Source of the DNA: Halorubrum hochsteinianum
GTDB lineage: Archaea > Halobacteriota > Halobacteria > Halobacteriales > Haloferacaceae
DNA length: 64,000 bases
Assembly: GCF_023702125.1 (NCBI RefSeq)
Contig: NZ_CP098416.1
Location: 1 to 64,000 of the forward strand
Direction: 5' to 3'
Shown here one piece after another: positions 25,789 to 33,755 of this stretch. The position numbers were made by a program, and so were the translations under genes. Each line of letters begins with the position of its first letter. The stretch's first letter is position 1. The notes beneath the pieces were generated by a model. It was not told where the DNA came from and made no database searches. It saw nothing but the letters and a program-made list of their open reading frames with translations.

Positions 25789-27308
25789 GTCCGAGTACAC
25801 CAACCGACGACGAGGACATGGCGTATCGGGTCGCAGCGCTCCCGCTGGAGTACGGAGAGACACGCATCAACCAACTGTTTACGCGTGGTTACAATCGATA
25901 CGTCGTCGACGGCGAGGACCAACCCGAAGATCTCCTGAACGACATCGAACGGTTCGGCACAGCGGCGTTCAAAGAACAGGTTCGCGCCGACGCAGTCGAC
26001 GAGCCGTTCGTCGACAAACCGGGAACGCTCGCCGTGCTCGCGACGTTGAGTGCGATCTGTGTGAAGGAACACCCGAAGTTCGAGCACGCGTCGCCCCGGA
26101 ACATCCAGGTGCTCTACGACATCCGAGAGCTGTACGTCAACAATCTCGCCTCCCTCATCCGCGCCCACGGCGATGGGTCACTCCAACAGGACATCGCCGA
26201 CGTGCTGTACAGCAAGGAGCCCGGTGAGGATGGCCCACATCCGGGTCGGGTCTGTACGGGCATCACGGAGATGCCGGAGTTCGGGGATGGCCTCTACCTC
26301 GAAATCCCGATGGCGGCGGCGTCACGCAAATGCCTCGTTCGGGAGGACGAGTCGTCGACAGGGAATGACGATGGCGGAGAGATACTGACGCAAGTGAAGG
26401 ACAACAACCTGTACGTCCCGGTCGGTGATTTCGACAGCAAGTATCGGGACTACGCTGAGCGGGCGTTCAAGAAGCTCCTGCGGGTGCAAGAAGACGGGCT
26501 CTCCGACGACCAGCTATCGTGGCTGACCACGAACGAGTCGGCGATCACGGAGCGGATCGACCGCTTCCTCGAGACCGGCCATCACGAGCGTATCTGGCGG
26601 AACTGGGACCGTGGGGAACGGACGATTCGCGTCCTCCGGCGGGCCCTGAGTGACGCGCCCGACGACGTGGCACAAAAGGGTGAGTTCCACACGGCGAAAG
26701 AGCTCTATCGAGCGGTTACGGCGTACGATGCGGAGGACGAGTGGGAATCGTCCGTGACGGATTGGATCTCGAGTCCGAGCAGTCTCGCGAAGACGCTGGC
26801 CGACCACGAGTCCCACTCGGCCGTCACGATCGACCGCGACGGGCGCGTCAATACGTACAGAATCGGGCGAGCCGGGACCGGCGCCGAGCAGATCGAAGTG
26901 CGAGAGATCGAGGATCTCTTCGAACTCCCCTGTATGGCGAATATGGAGGAGCGGCTACACGAGAAGAAGCCGGTGCGGAAGGACCTCTACAACTTCGCGC
27001 GGATGGTGATGTGGCTGCCGCAGTACCAAGACAGCAGCCTCAACGAGATCGTCGCGGACCTCAAGGACGTCTTCTCCCGGTGGCCGTGGTACGACGAGCA
27101 GGAGACCGAGTACCAAGTCCGCTACGAGTTCTCGAACACGATCGGCGGGGACACGCCGTTGCCGATGAACTGCGATAACGACGATATACAACGGTACTGT
27201 ATCGGCCAGGACCAATGTCCCTACTCGATCTGGGGCAGCCTCCCGTTCCCGGATGAGATGTACGAGCAAGTCGACGAGGGATCAGCTGGTCCCTCAGAGC
27301 AGTTCTAA
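25785..27308 (+). CDS. Primase partner, PriL-like candidate with C-terminal cysteine cluster
   Basis: 507 residues, coupled to the primase by ATGA overlap. Mostly helical; the C-terminal segment PMNCDNDDIQRYCIGQDQC has three cysteines in about 17 residues, and ELPCMANM supplies a fourth, a possible iron-sulfur or zinc site as in PriL. It is the last gene of the 13.4-27.3 kb operon. Primase-associated proteins are usual partners of plasmid AEPs. The PriL analogy is by position and cysteines only; the rest is not recognisably PriL. Confidence 0.6.
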   Translation: MSPSTPTDDEDMAYRVAALPLEYGETRINQLFTRGYNRYVVDGEDQPEDLLNDIERFGTAAFKEQVRADAVDEPFVDKPGTLAVLATLSAICVKEHPKFEHASPRNIQVLYDIRELYVNNLASLIRAHGDGSLQQDIADVLYSKEPGEDGPHPGRVCTGITEMPEFGDGLYLEIPMAAASRKCLVREDESSTGNDDGGEILTQVKDNNLYVPVGDFDSKYRDYAERAFKKLLRVQEDGLSDDQLSWLTTNESAITERIDRFLETGHHERIWRNWDRGERTIRVLRRALSDAPDDVAQKGEFHTAKELYRAVTAYDAEDEWESSVTDWISSPSSLAKTLADHESHSAVTIDRDGRVNTYRIGRAGTGAEQIEVREIEDLFELPCMANMEERLHEKKPVRKDLYNFARMVMWLPQYQDSSLNEIVADLKDVFSRWPWYDEQETEYQVRYEFSNTIGGDTPLPMNCDNDDIQRYCIGQDQCPYSIWGSLPFPDEMYEQVDEGSAGPSEQF

Positions 27309-27646
27309 GGAATAGACTTCCCCTCAGATTTTCGAGGTTCGTGTTGCAGACCAAAGCCAGTCTTTTCAGAATCCCCGTCGAGCAATTTTCAGCGGCTAAC
27401 ACAACCGAAATCGAGGGAATCGGGGTGTTTCATGATTCGAAGTACCGAGCCGGGGAGCCTCGAGAGACACTGAACAGGTGAAGCAGCGGCCCGATGAAAT
27501 TTAAATACGTCCGAAATCACCTTCATTACCCCCTCGTCGAGCAAATTTTGGGACTCCAGTACCACTCCCGAACTCGTCGAGGTATTTTCTACCGCCTCAA
27601 ATCGGCCCGACGGGGTTCTTCTTAGATTTGAGGCCGTCATATCGTC

Positions 27647-27689
27647 TTGCATATCGCGGATTTCGTCCAAAGAAAGAGGCGATATGCAA
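27647..27689. repeat. Perfect 11-bp inverted repeat
   Basis: TTGCATATCGC (27647-27657) and GCGATATGCAA (27679-27689), 21-nt spacer. It could be an operator, a terminator or part of a transfer origin. Confidence 0.6.
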
Positions 27690-27802
27690 TGTGCGAAGGC
27701 CGCGGGCTCTCTCAGGCCAAGGGGCCGTCATCCAGAGTTTGGATTCAGTAATCTATCAGATTTCGCGCACAGGTTGACCGGGTGTGAGTCGGTGGTGTCT
27801 GT

Positions 27803-27827
27803 CGCCCCCGCGAGGGGGTGGCGGGGC
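27803..27827 (+). promoter_or_regulatory. GC leader hairpin with GGGTG-type loop (before 27851)
   Basis: CGCCCC...GGGGCG stem with loop GAGGGGGTGG, after GTCTGT, 23 nt before the start codon. A member of the leader-hairpin family. Confidence 0.5.
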
Positions 27828-27850
27828 GCATCACGTGCCCCCGATAGACG

Positions 27851-28279
27851 ATGGCTTCGGAACAACGCAGCAAGACACGAGCAGCGCATCAGGCAGGAAC
27901 TACCCCCGACGGTCAAGCACCGTGGGAAGACATCGAAGTAACGGTTCCGACCGACCGGGATCACACGTCAGTCGTCGCGCTCGTGGAGTGTGCTCTCGTC
28001 GAGCTCACTCACGAGGCCGTGGGCGCCGTCTTCATCTCCCGGCAGGTTGGGCGCTCGACTCGGACGCAGTACGTCGCCGGCGACGACGTCGGCGAGCAGT
28101 TCCAAAAGCGGTATTTTGACGACCGGCTGGGCTGGCACGAGACCACCATTTCCCGACGAACAGTTCGCGACGAGCTCATCACTCAGCTCACGCGACCGGC
28201 TGAACAGGCAGATGAAGAAGCAGCCAGCGAGCCAGATACCTTCGTCGTGAAGCCAGTTCGAGAGCTCCGAACGCCGTAG
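27851..28279 (+). CDS. Conserved-looking plasmid protein of unknown function
   Basis: 142 residues: a disordered polar N-terminus, then an alpha/beta domain (VALVECALVELTHEAVGAVFISRQVG ... TQYVAGDDVGEQFQKRYF) and a polar tail. It is preceded by a leader hairpin and followed 9 nt after its stop by a TTAACCAAC inverted repeat. The even codon use of the main GC-rich type supports it as a real gene. No family recognised. Confidence 0.6.
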   Translation: MASEQRSKTRAAHQAGTTPDGQAPWEDIEVTVPTDRDHTSVVALVECALVELTHEAVGAVFISRQVGRSTRTQYVAGDDVGEQFQKRYFDDRLGWHETTISRRTVRDELITQLTRPAEQADEEAASEPDTFVVKPVRELRTP

Positions 28280-28288
28280 CGGCTAAAC

Positions 28289-28330
28289 TTAACCAACATT
28301 CCGAACCGATACCGACACAGTGTTGGTTAA
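28289..28330. repeat. TTAACCAAC / GTTGGTTAA inverted repeat, copy 2
   Basis: Arms 28289-28297 and 28322-28330, spacer 24 nt; here the match extends to 10 bp (TTAACCAACA / TGTTGGTTAA). Confidence 0.75.
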
Positions 28331-28497
28331 CTCTGGGGCTGGATCCACTCCCTCGCCCCCACCCACCGCCCTGTACCTCGAGTGAGTGTATCCTGGCGGA
28401 CGGGCGATCCGAGGAGGTGCCGAATCTGTACGCCATGAACTGTTTGTCGGCGCCAGGAGGCGTGCAGCGCGCAACAGCGTGCGCTGCGTGACTCACC

Positions 28498-28788
28498 ATG
28501 CTTGGTCCCGATCCGCACGACGACACGAGTCGCGACTACGAACAGTCCGAGAAAGAACTGCTGGCCCAGGACCGTGACGCCGCCGGCGTCGACACGGCGG
28601 ACGTCGACGACCCGACTGCCCAGAACCTGGTCAAGGACCTCATCGACGCGGCCGTCGTCACTCCGGTTCCCGAGGACCACGTTCTGGTTCACGAGCCGAG
28701 CGGCACCACGTTCGACTCATCGACGCAGCTGGCCGTCTTCCACCGTGGCTGGGCGGCCGGCCGCGACGCCGACGGGGAGGGCGAGTGA
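28498..28788 (+). CDS. Hypothetical acidic protein
   Basis: 96 residues, ATG 28498. A long charged N-terminus (EQSEKELLAQDRDAAGVDTADVDD) and a short hydrophobic strand region (VPEDHVLVHEPSGTTF) ending in a WAAGRD helix. The stop overlaps the next start by one base, so the pair is coupled. A GC-rich inverted region (about 28448-28490) lies in its leader. No family recognised. Confidence 0.6.
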   Translation: MLGPDPHDDTSRDYEQSEKELLAQDRDAAGVDTADVDDPTAQNLVKDLIDAAVVTPVPEDHVLVHEPSGTTFDSSTQLAVFHRGWAAGRDADGEGE

Positions 28789-29114
28789 TGCAGCAGACCC
28801 TCGTCGGCTGTGCGTTCTGTGATGCCCCGTCCGGTACCGAGCCTGGCGAGGCCCACACCTGGGGGCAAGACGAGCGGGTCACTCACCCGATCTGTGTCGA
28901 CTGCGCGATTCAGACGGAGCCGGATCCTGACGAGCGCGATCACGTCGCCTGTGACGGCTGTGGGCTGGTCGTCGACACGCTCGCGGCACTCACCCGGTTC
29001 CGGGTCGAACTGGGGCATCTTGAAGGCCCGATTCAGCTGTGCGCCCGCTGTAATCCGGGCGGGCTTGCGACGTACTGGACACGAGATCTCGAGGAGCATC
29101 TTGTTGAGCAGTAG
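28788..29114 (+). CDS. Small zinc-finger protein
   Basis: 108 residues from ATG 28788 (or 109 from GTG 28785). Four CxxC-type pairs occur: CAFC, CVDC, CDGC and CARC, spaced across the protein (near 9-12, 36-39, 55-58, 87-90), enough for two zinc sites. It is coupled to the preceding gene. Small multi-cysteine proteins of this type are common on haloarchaeal plasmids and are mostly uncharacterised. Confidence 0.7.
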   Translation: MQQTLVGCAFCDAPSGTEPGEAHTWGQDERVTHPICVDCAIQTEPDPDERDHVACDGCGLVVDTLAALTRFRVELGHLEGPIQLCARCNPGGLATYWTRDLEEHLVEQ

Positions 29115-29198
29115 TTGGCTTCTCACCCGATGGCCGCAACCACCATCACGTTGAAATACGTCGATACGCCTAATACACTCACCGACAAAGAAATACAT

Positions 29199-29564
29199 AT
29201 GCCCATCGACATCGAGACCTTCGAATCCTCCCCCGAAGACCGGCTCCAGCACTCCGGAGAGACGAACGCAGACCGCGTGATGCGATTCCTCGCCACCCAT
29301 CCCGAGCAGGCGTTCACGCAGAGCGAGATTCGTGACGCAACTGACGTCAAAGCGGGGAGTATCAGCGTCGTCCTCTCCCGGCTCGAAGATCGCGGGCTCG
29401 TCCGGCACAAGGGCAACTACTGGGCGCTCGGTGAGGTCGATAACGTCGCCGCGTACGCCAGTATGCTCGAGAGCACGCGAGCAGCCAACGACCGCTTCGG
29501 TGAGGAGGACATGGACGAGTGGTTGGAACACGCCGTCGACGACGCGGACGAGGCGACTGAATGA
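29199..29564 (+). CDS. Winged-HTH antitoxin candidate of a MazF-type pair
   Basis: 121 residues from ATG 29199; an AAATACAT stretch sits directly before it. A helix-turn-helix of MarR/winged type is visible (MRFLATHPEQAFTQSEIRDATDVKAGSISVVLSRLE, about 27-60) with the wing VRHKGNYWALGEV. The C-terminal part is acidic and helical and could neutralise the toxin. It is coupled by ATGA to a PemK/MazF-like toxin gene, so it is the likely antitoxin and autorepressor. Using a winged HTH rather than a ribbon-helix-helix or AbrB domain is less common for MazF pairs. Confidence 0.75.
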   Translation: MPIDIETFESSPEDRLQHSGETNADRVMRFLATHPEQAFTQSEIRDATDVKAGSISVVLSRLEDRGLVRHKGNYWALGEVDNVAAYASMLESTRAANDRFGEEDMDEWLEHAVDDADEATE

Positions 29565-29902
29565 GCTATCAGCGCGGGGATGTCGTCTGGGGGCCGGACC
29601 CGTTCAAGTCCGGAGAGAACCCTCGTCCGTGGCTCATCCTCAACAACGACATGCATCCATTCGGTAACGAGGAGTACATGACGGTCACACTCACGACGAC
29701 GCCCCACGACGAGGGGATTCCCCTCGACGACGCCAACTGGGTCGAGGGCGGGATGCCCAGGCAGAGCTACGCCTCGCCGTGGGCCGTCGCGTCGCCAAAG
29801 CACGCCGCGATTGTTCGACGCCAAGGCCGCCTCGAGGAGTCGTTCGTCCAGACCATCGTCGACGCACTCGGAACGTATCTCGAACCACCGGCCGAGGAAT
29901 GA
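29561..29902 (+). CDS. PemK/MazF-like endoribonuclease toxin
   Basis: 113 residues. The MazF/PemK fold signature is present: RGDVVWGPDPFKSGENPRPW then a strand with LILNNDMHPFGNEEYMTVTLTT, the usual core of the SH3-like barrel, then SPKHAAIVRRQGRL. MazF family toxins cleave mRNA (and sometimes rRNA or tRNA) and arrest growth. The start overlaps the antitoxin stop (ATGA) and its own stop overlaps the next gene (ATGA). Family assignment is good; activity is assumed. Confidence 0.82.
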   Translation: MSYQRGDVVWGPDPFKSGENPRPWLILNNDMHPFGNEEYMTVTLTTTPHDEGIPLDDANWVEGGMPRQSYASPWAVASPKHAAIVRRQGRLEESFVQTIVDALGTYLEPPAEE

Positions 29903-30222
29903 CCACTCACGCAACCGTGTACGACATCCAGGAACGAACTGGTAATCCCGCGCACGCATCTGTCGACAGGGTTTGTGAGCGGCTGCTCGACCGTGCGGCT
30001 ACCCCGCGAACGGATCACCCGGATGCACATCTCGATAAAACGATGGCCACGGTTGTCGATCGATACGGGGACGCAGTTGTTCGGGCGGTCATCCACCGGG
30101 TCCTCGTCGACGGCGTCCCGTTTCGGACGGCCGCTGCAGATCACGATGTGGCGGCACTTGATGGCGTTCGGATCGGAACTGTCGCAACGCAGGTCCTCAG
30201 TGAGCTGAACACGGACCCATAA
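29899..30222 (+). CDS. Third gene of the toxin-antitoxin operon, unknown
   Basis: 107 residues from ATG 29899, overlapping the toxin stop. Helical throughout, with charged patches (DRVCERLLDRAATPRTDH, LDKTMATVVDRYGDAVVRAVIHRVL). An alpha-helical partner at the end of a TA operon could be a regulator or second antitoxin, but no motif shows it. The overlap makes co-expression with the toxin very likely. Confidence 0.55.
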   Translation: MTTHATVYDIQERTGNPAHASVDRVCERLLDRAATPRTDHPDAHLDKTMATVVDRYGDAVVRAVIHRVLVDGVPFRTAAADHDVAALDGVRIGTVATQVLSELNTDP

Positions 30223-30775
30223 GGGTCTTTGAAAGCCCTCGGCCGCTCGACGTCCCGCGACCGCCGCTGCGCTCCTCGTGCCTGCGGTGCTTGCGGGGTC
30301 GGGGGACGGCCGAGGCGGCCTCGCCCTTTCTGAGTCCGCCAGGATTGTTGTTGGTCCATCAAGCGACGTAGCCGGTTGAACAGGTGTGTACGTAGCGGCC
30401 CGCCCCGCGCGCCGCTGCCGCCCTCCGCGTCGCTCGCGACTGACCATTCCGGGCGTGCGGGCGCTCTCCGCACCGCCCGCGCCCGTTCCGGGCCAAAGTG
30501 CATGTGCCCTCGGCGCCAGCGGGTAAGCGCGGGGGGTTGCGCGGCGTGGCTGCTCACCCCCGACTGATATCCTTCTAGCTGAGGAAGCACTGTTCACAAG
30601 GTATTATTTTGATCGTAGAAATTACTGAATCCGGGGGGAAGTAGATTTTATTACAAGGTTACGGCATCCGTCACTCGTGTTGACTCGGTCACACAAACTG
30701 AGAGCGGCTTAATTCCTGCTAAAGATGTTCAAACTGTGTTTAATACGGCAGATGGTAGATACGATCAATTTCTCG
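30223..30775. other. Gene-poor GC-rich stretch with a repeated RNA-like element
   Basis: The first 320 bases are GC-rich and contain one copy of a ~100-nt repeated element (30418-30521). The last 150 bases are AT-rich and contain a start-less open frame, probably a decayed gene piece (30619-30846). No intact gene. Confidence 0.45.
30418..30521. ncRNA. ~100-nt GC-rich repeat element, copy 1, candidate non-coding RNA
   Basis: Shares conserved flanks (CCGCCCTCCGCGTCGCTCGC at the left; AAAGTGCATGTGCCCTC and CGCCAGCG at the right) with 36665-36762. The middle differs in sequence but pairs with itself in both copies (here GCGGGCG with CGCCCGC). Conserved ends around a variable paired core suggest a folded RNA. 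Strand and transcription are unknown. Confidence 0.4.
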
Positions 30776-30846
30776 TCACAAAGACGGTGTATCCGGGTGT
30801 GGCTCCTCTAAAACCGGCTCAAACGGGATCTCCCCAGCTGAGTTGA
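30619..30846 (+). pseudogene. Start-less open frame, probable gene remnant
   Basis: 75 codons open from the stop TAG at 30616 to TGA 30846, with a plausible soluble-protein composition (KVTASVTRVDSVTQTESG ...) but no start codon and AT-rich codons unlike the GC-rich neighbours. It overlaps the end of the convergent beta-helix gene. It looks like the tail of a gene lost by rearrangement; it could be chance. Confidence 0.3.
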
Positions 30847-32068
30847 TATTATCGTTACTATCGAAAATCATACCTTCAATTGTATCTGTATTCGTTGTCC
30901 CCCAGTAGTTATTCGTCCCCGTTAGTGCTGCATCTTCGTACCCTTCAGGAAGTTTCAACACAATCTCATCCGTCATATTGAGGAACGAATTATACTCAAC
31001 AATAGTTTCTGAGGAGCCGTAACTAGTCCAATTGTTAATCAAACCACCATATGTCGCACTCCGCCCCCTGTCAAACACGTTATGTCGAATAAGAACCTGG
31101 ACCGTTTTGTCATCGTACCGGTCACCAGTGCCCACAGCAAAACCACCAGAGTTGATGAATTCGTTATACTCAACACGGATTTCAGTCCGCGAGGTCTCAT
31201 ATTCTGCCGTTGAACCACGGTACGGATACCACACGTACGACGCTCCAACGTTTTCTAACCGAGACCGTCGAAGATGGAATCCTCCCCAACCACGCATCCA
31301 AAACGGTCCGCCGTTCCTAATCGTACAGTACTCAGCATCAAGGAATGCGTCCGGGGGTGAATTTTCAGCCTCAAAAAACGTTGACCGCCCATCCCGACCA
31401 TCAAACGTGATCGAGTTATTCGACGACCCCTTCGCGGTAATCTCCCCGTGCATCAAGAACATCGAATCGTCATCGAGTGAATCGCCAGCTAGCACTGTAG
31501 CACCGGGTTCAATCGTTAATGACACGCCCTCCCGGACCTGCACCGTCGATGTGACTACGAATGGACTATCGCTTGCCGACCACCGCGTATCGTTGTCAAT
31601 AACACCACCGACCTCAGTCACTGACAGTACTGAAAAGTCGACTGCTTGGTCACCGACTGCTAATTCGTGCGTTCCGGGGGTGTCTAGACTGAGCTGGAAT
31701 TGAACTTGAGTACCAGATCCACTTTCTAATCGGACAGATTTTACTGTATACGGATCTCCATCGACGAGTAATTCGACATCACGAGAACCAGTGGATCCTC
31801 CGTCGTTGACTAATTCGACAGTTATTGTCGTGGATTCGCCCGGATACGTTTCTGGCGGATTGACATCGATATTCTGTACGTTAATTTCTGCCGGGGCTGG
31901 GGTATCAGTTTCCTCGGTTGTTTCTACCGACTCAGCCTCTGTAGTGCTGCTTGTCCCCGTGGTCGATGTGGAGGATTCAGGAGACCCAGAACTGTCCCCG
32001 GGAACACCGGCACAGCCAGATAGGGCGGTGAAAGCACCAATAGAAATCAAGAGTCCTCGCCGATTCAT
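30776..32068 (-). CDS. Secreted lipoprotein with CARDB-like and beta-helix domains
   Basis: 430 residues from ATG 32068. A lipoprotein signal with twin basic residues (MNRRGLLISIGAFTALSGC, Cys near 19) and a Ser/Thr-rich linker. A CARDB-like Ig domain follows (VNPPETYPGESTTITVELVND), then a right-handed parallel beta-helix with repeated strand-turn units (IRHNVFDRG, VEYNEFINSGG, VEYNSFLNMT), as in pectin-lyase-like surface proteins. Codons are AT-richer than neighbours. A 23-bp tandem duplication covers the start codon (32054-32099), creating a second out-of-frame ATG upstream that reads only nine codons. The role is likely cell-surface binding or hydrolysis. Confidence 0.8.
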   Translation of the reverse strand: MNRRGLLISIGAFTALSGCAGVPGDSSGSPESSTSTTGTSSTTEAESVETTEETDTPAPAEINVQNIDVNPPETYPGESTTITVELVNDGGSTGSRDVELLVDGDPYTVKSVRLESGSGTQVQFQLSLDTPGTHELAVGDQAVDFSVLSVTEVGGVIDNDTRWSASDSPFVVTSTVQVREGVSLTIEPGATVLAGDSLDDDSMFLMHGEITAKGSSNNSITFDGRDGRSTFFEAENSPPDAFLDAEYCTIRNGGPFWMRGWGGFHLRRSRLENVGASYVWYPYRGSTAEYETSRTEIRVEYNEFINSGGFAVGTGDRYDDKTVQVLIRHNVFDRGRSATYGGLINNWTSYGSSETIVEYNSFLNMTDEIVLKLPEGYEDAALTGTNNYWGTTNTDTIEGMIFDSNDNINSAGEIPFEPVLEEPHPDTPSL

Positions 32069-32099
32069 GTCTTGGGTCCTCGCCGATTCATGTCTTGGT
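32054..32099. repeat. 23-bp tandem duplication over a start codon
   Basis: Two adjacent copies of TCCTCGCCGATTCATGTCTT plus GG, differing at the final base, give two ATG codons 23 nt apart on the minus strand. Only the downstream one leads into the lipoprotein frame. Confidence 0.8.
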
Positions 32100-32269
32100 T
32101 TCCAGAGGCCTGAAAAGTAAAGATTTGGTAAAATTTTGTAGAATTGCTGAATATAGGACGGTCTCACTCAGAGCAATTTATTCCCCATACACCAATATTA
32201 CGCCCGAGAAGTGATTAAATATGTGTATACTGCCATTTTTATCAGCAGTCGATTCCTTTTGAGTCCCAT

Positions 32270-33163
32270 ATGGGCAAAAATGTGATCCTCGTTGGAGCCG
32301 GTGCGAGTTTTGGGGCAGGAGAGGTTTACCCTGATAATCCACCTTTAGGTAGAGATCTATTCACACAACTTGAATCTAAATTTCCAAGGTCATGGGGATC
32401 CCTGCCCGATCACATACGGAAAAATTTTCTGAAGGGCTTTGAAGAAGGGATGGTAGCGTTGTCTGAATCCGATTCGAATCTTCACGCACCTCTGTACCAA
32501 GCCATGGCGGCATACTTTGCAGAATTTTCGATTGGAGAAAATAATCACTATGCGGCTCTAATCGAGAGTCTACACAATTCTATTACCAACGGCGAAACGG
32601 TGTTTGTCTCACTCAACTATGATTGTCTTCTCGAAGAAGCCATTGAAGCCGCAGGAATTGATGTCGACCCTGTCCCCGAGAATCTCGGAAATCCTGGTAC
32701 CGTCATCAAACCGCATGGTTCATGTAATTTCCTTCCAGCATCAATCCAGGCATCAGGAATTTCATTTACCGAAGGTGTATCATTCGATGCCGGTGTGAGG
32801 TGTGTCTCAAAAGAGGAGGTTATCGAATACTACCATAGCGACAAGGCCCTCTATCCGGCCATGTCTCTCTACCGCCCGGATAAAAGCACTCAGATCTCCC
32901 CCCCAGTGATTCATCGATTCCAGGAATTGTATCGGAAGGCAGTATCTGAAGCCAATACTATTGGTATAATTGGTGCGGGTATTCATGCTCAAGATGACCA
33001 CATTTGGGATCCGTTGGCATCGTCGGATGTACCACTCTATTACATTGGTGGAAGGCCTGACTTCGATGACTGGCAAGCTGAGCACCGAGACGCCGGTGTA
33101 AATCAATATATTTCACAAAAATTTGGCGACGGCGTGGATGAGCTAATTACGGCATTTGACTGA
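32270..33163 (+). CDS. SIR2-like NAD-binding protein, candidate defence gene
   Basis: 297 residues. The glycine-rich NAD-binding loop VGAGASFGAG is at 8-17, the catalytic region SLNYDCLLEEA near 115 has the Asn-Tyr-Asp seen in SIR2-like defence proteins, and a conserved His is in KPHGSCN near 148. The C-terminal Rossmann-like part ends with GAGIHAQDDHIW. Proteins of this type usually destroy NAD+ on infection (Thoeris ThsA, SIR2-APAZ and others), but here no partner gene is fused. DNA is AT-rich compared with surrounding genes, a sign of transfer. A MITE is inserted 12 nt after its stop. SIR2-like family is clear; defence is inferred. Confidence 0.8.
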   Translation: MGKNVILVGAGASFGAGEVYPDNPPLGRDLFTQLESKFPRSWGSLPDHIRKNFLKGFEEGMVALSESDSNLHAPLYQAMAAYFAEFSIGENNHYAALIESLHNSITNGETVFVSLNYDCLLEEAIEAAGIDVDPVPENLGNPGTVIKPHGSCNFLPASIQASGISFTEGVSFDAGVRCVSKEEVIEYYHSDKALYPAMSLYRPDKSTQISPPVIHRFQELYRKAVSEANTIGIIGAGIHAQDDHIWDPLASSDVPLYYIGGRPDFDDWQAEHRDAGVNQYISQKFGDGVDELITAFD

Positions 33164-33175
33164 ATGCACTCTCTG

Positions 33176-33315
33176 GGCATATTTAGACGCTCCTGAATTG
33201 GTGGGTTAGTGGCTCTGTTGGGGGAACAGAATTTGTCCATGAGTCCCTTTCAGTACGCTTTCGCTGTCCGGAAAAGGGCCTGAAACGCCTATCTCCACCG
33301 CGTCTAAACAAGTCT
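33176..33315. mobile_element. 140-bp MITE, copy 1
   Basis: Terminal inverted repeats with core TTTAGACGC (33182-33190) and GCGTCTAAA (33300-33308). It is flanked by a perfect 9-bp target duplication CACTCTCTG (33167-33175 and 33316-33324), leaving exactly 140 bp. Same length and ends as the copy at 36416-36555. It encodes no protein, so it is a non-autonomous element. Confidence 0.85.
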
Positions 33316-33466
33316 CACTCTCTGTATTCAGCACGCTATTCTTTACAGATTTCGAGTGGGTTGCGGCCCAGCGTCGCGGTTTCGTTTTTACTTAGCGCTT
33401 CAAAACAAGTGTAACCGCTGCTCTACGACACCCGGTTCAGATTGCGTAGTGTAGTGATGTTTTTGA

Positions 33467-33489
33467 GCGCCTGCAAAGGGTGCAGGCGC
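33467..33489 (+). promoter_or_regulatory. GC leader hairpin with AAAGGGT loop (before the tnpB unit)
   Basis: GCGCCTGC / GCAGGCGC perfect 8-bp stem with loop AAAGGGT, after GTTTTTGA; 89 nt before the small gene at 33579. Confidence 0.5.
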
Positions 33490-33578
33490 GTTCAGTCGTG
33501 CCTGCACAGCACAGGTGATTCGAGATGCAACGCCACCAGCAGCGACAGGTGTATCGACAGCCGGAGGTGCGATGATCG

Positions 33579-33755
33579 ATGGCGGTCGAACTGAATGAAA
33601 TCGAGGAGGCCGAAGTCGAACTGGAACAGTGGTTAGTCGAACAGGCCGAGAACGGTGTTCCGGAAATGGTCCTAATCGGGCTCCTTCGGGACTACGCGGA
33701 CGACATCGAACACCTCGGTTACGTGCCGCGAATGTGGGGTGAGTCAGAGCGATGA
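33579..33755 (+). CDS. Small acidic protein coupled to tnpB
   Basis: 58 residues, MAVELNEIEEAEVELEQW ... GESER. It is one long acidic helix then a short turn. Its TGA overlaps the tnpB ATG (ATGA, 33752-33755), so the two are co-translated. Its leader holds one of the GC hairpins. It may be a TnpB accessory or a host-derived fragment; the sequence does not tell. Confidence 0.55.
   Translation: MAVELNEIEEAEVELEQWLVEQAENGVPEMVLIGLLRDYADDIEHLGYVPRMWGESER

Larger units (their letters stand above)
27309..27850. other. Gene-free region after the transfer operon, with repeats
   Basis: No convincing gene. It contains three related motifs, CGTCGAGCAATTTTC at 27376, CGTCGAGCAAATTTTG at 27535 and CGTCGAGGTATTTTC at 27575, plus a perfect 11-bp inverted repeat (27647-27689). 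The end of a conjugation-primase operon is a plausible place for an origin of transfer or replication, so this is a candidate cis region. Confidence 0.45.

Noticed and set aside
27389-27670. 93-residue minus-strand open frame in the gene-free region after the primase genes
   Set aside because: No promoter-like box, no recognisable domain, atypical composition; more likely chance.
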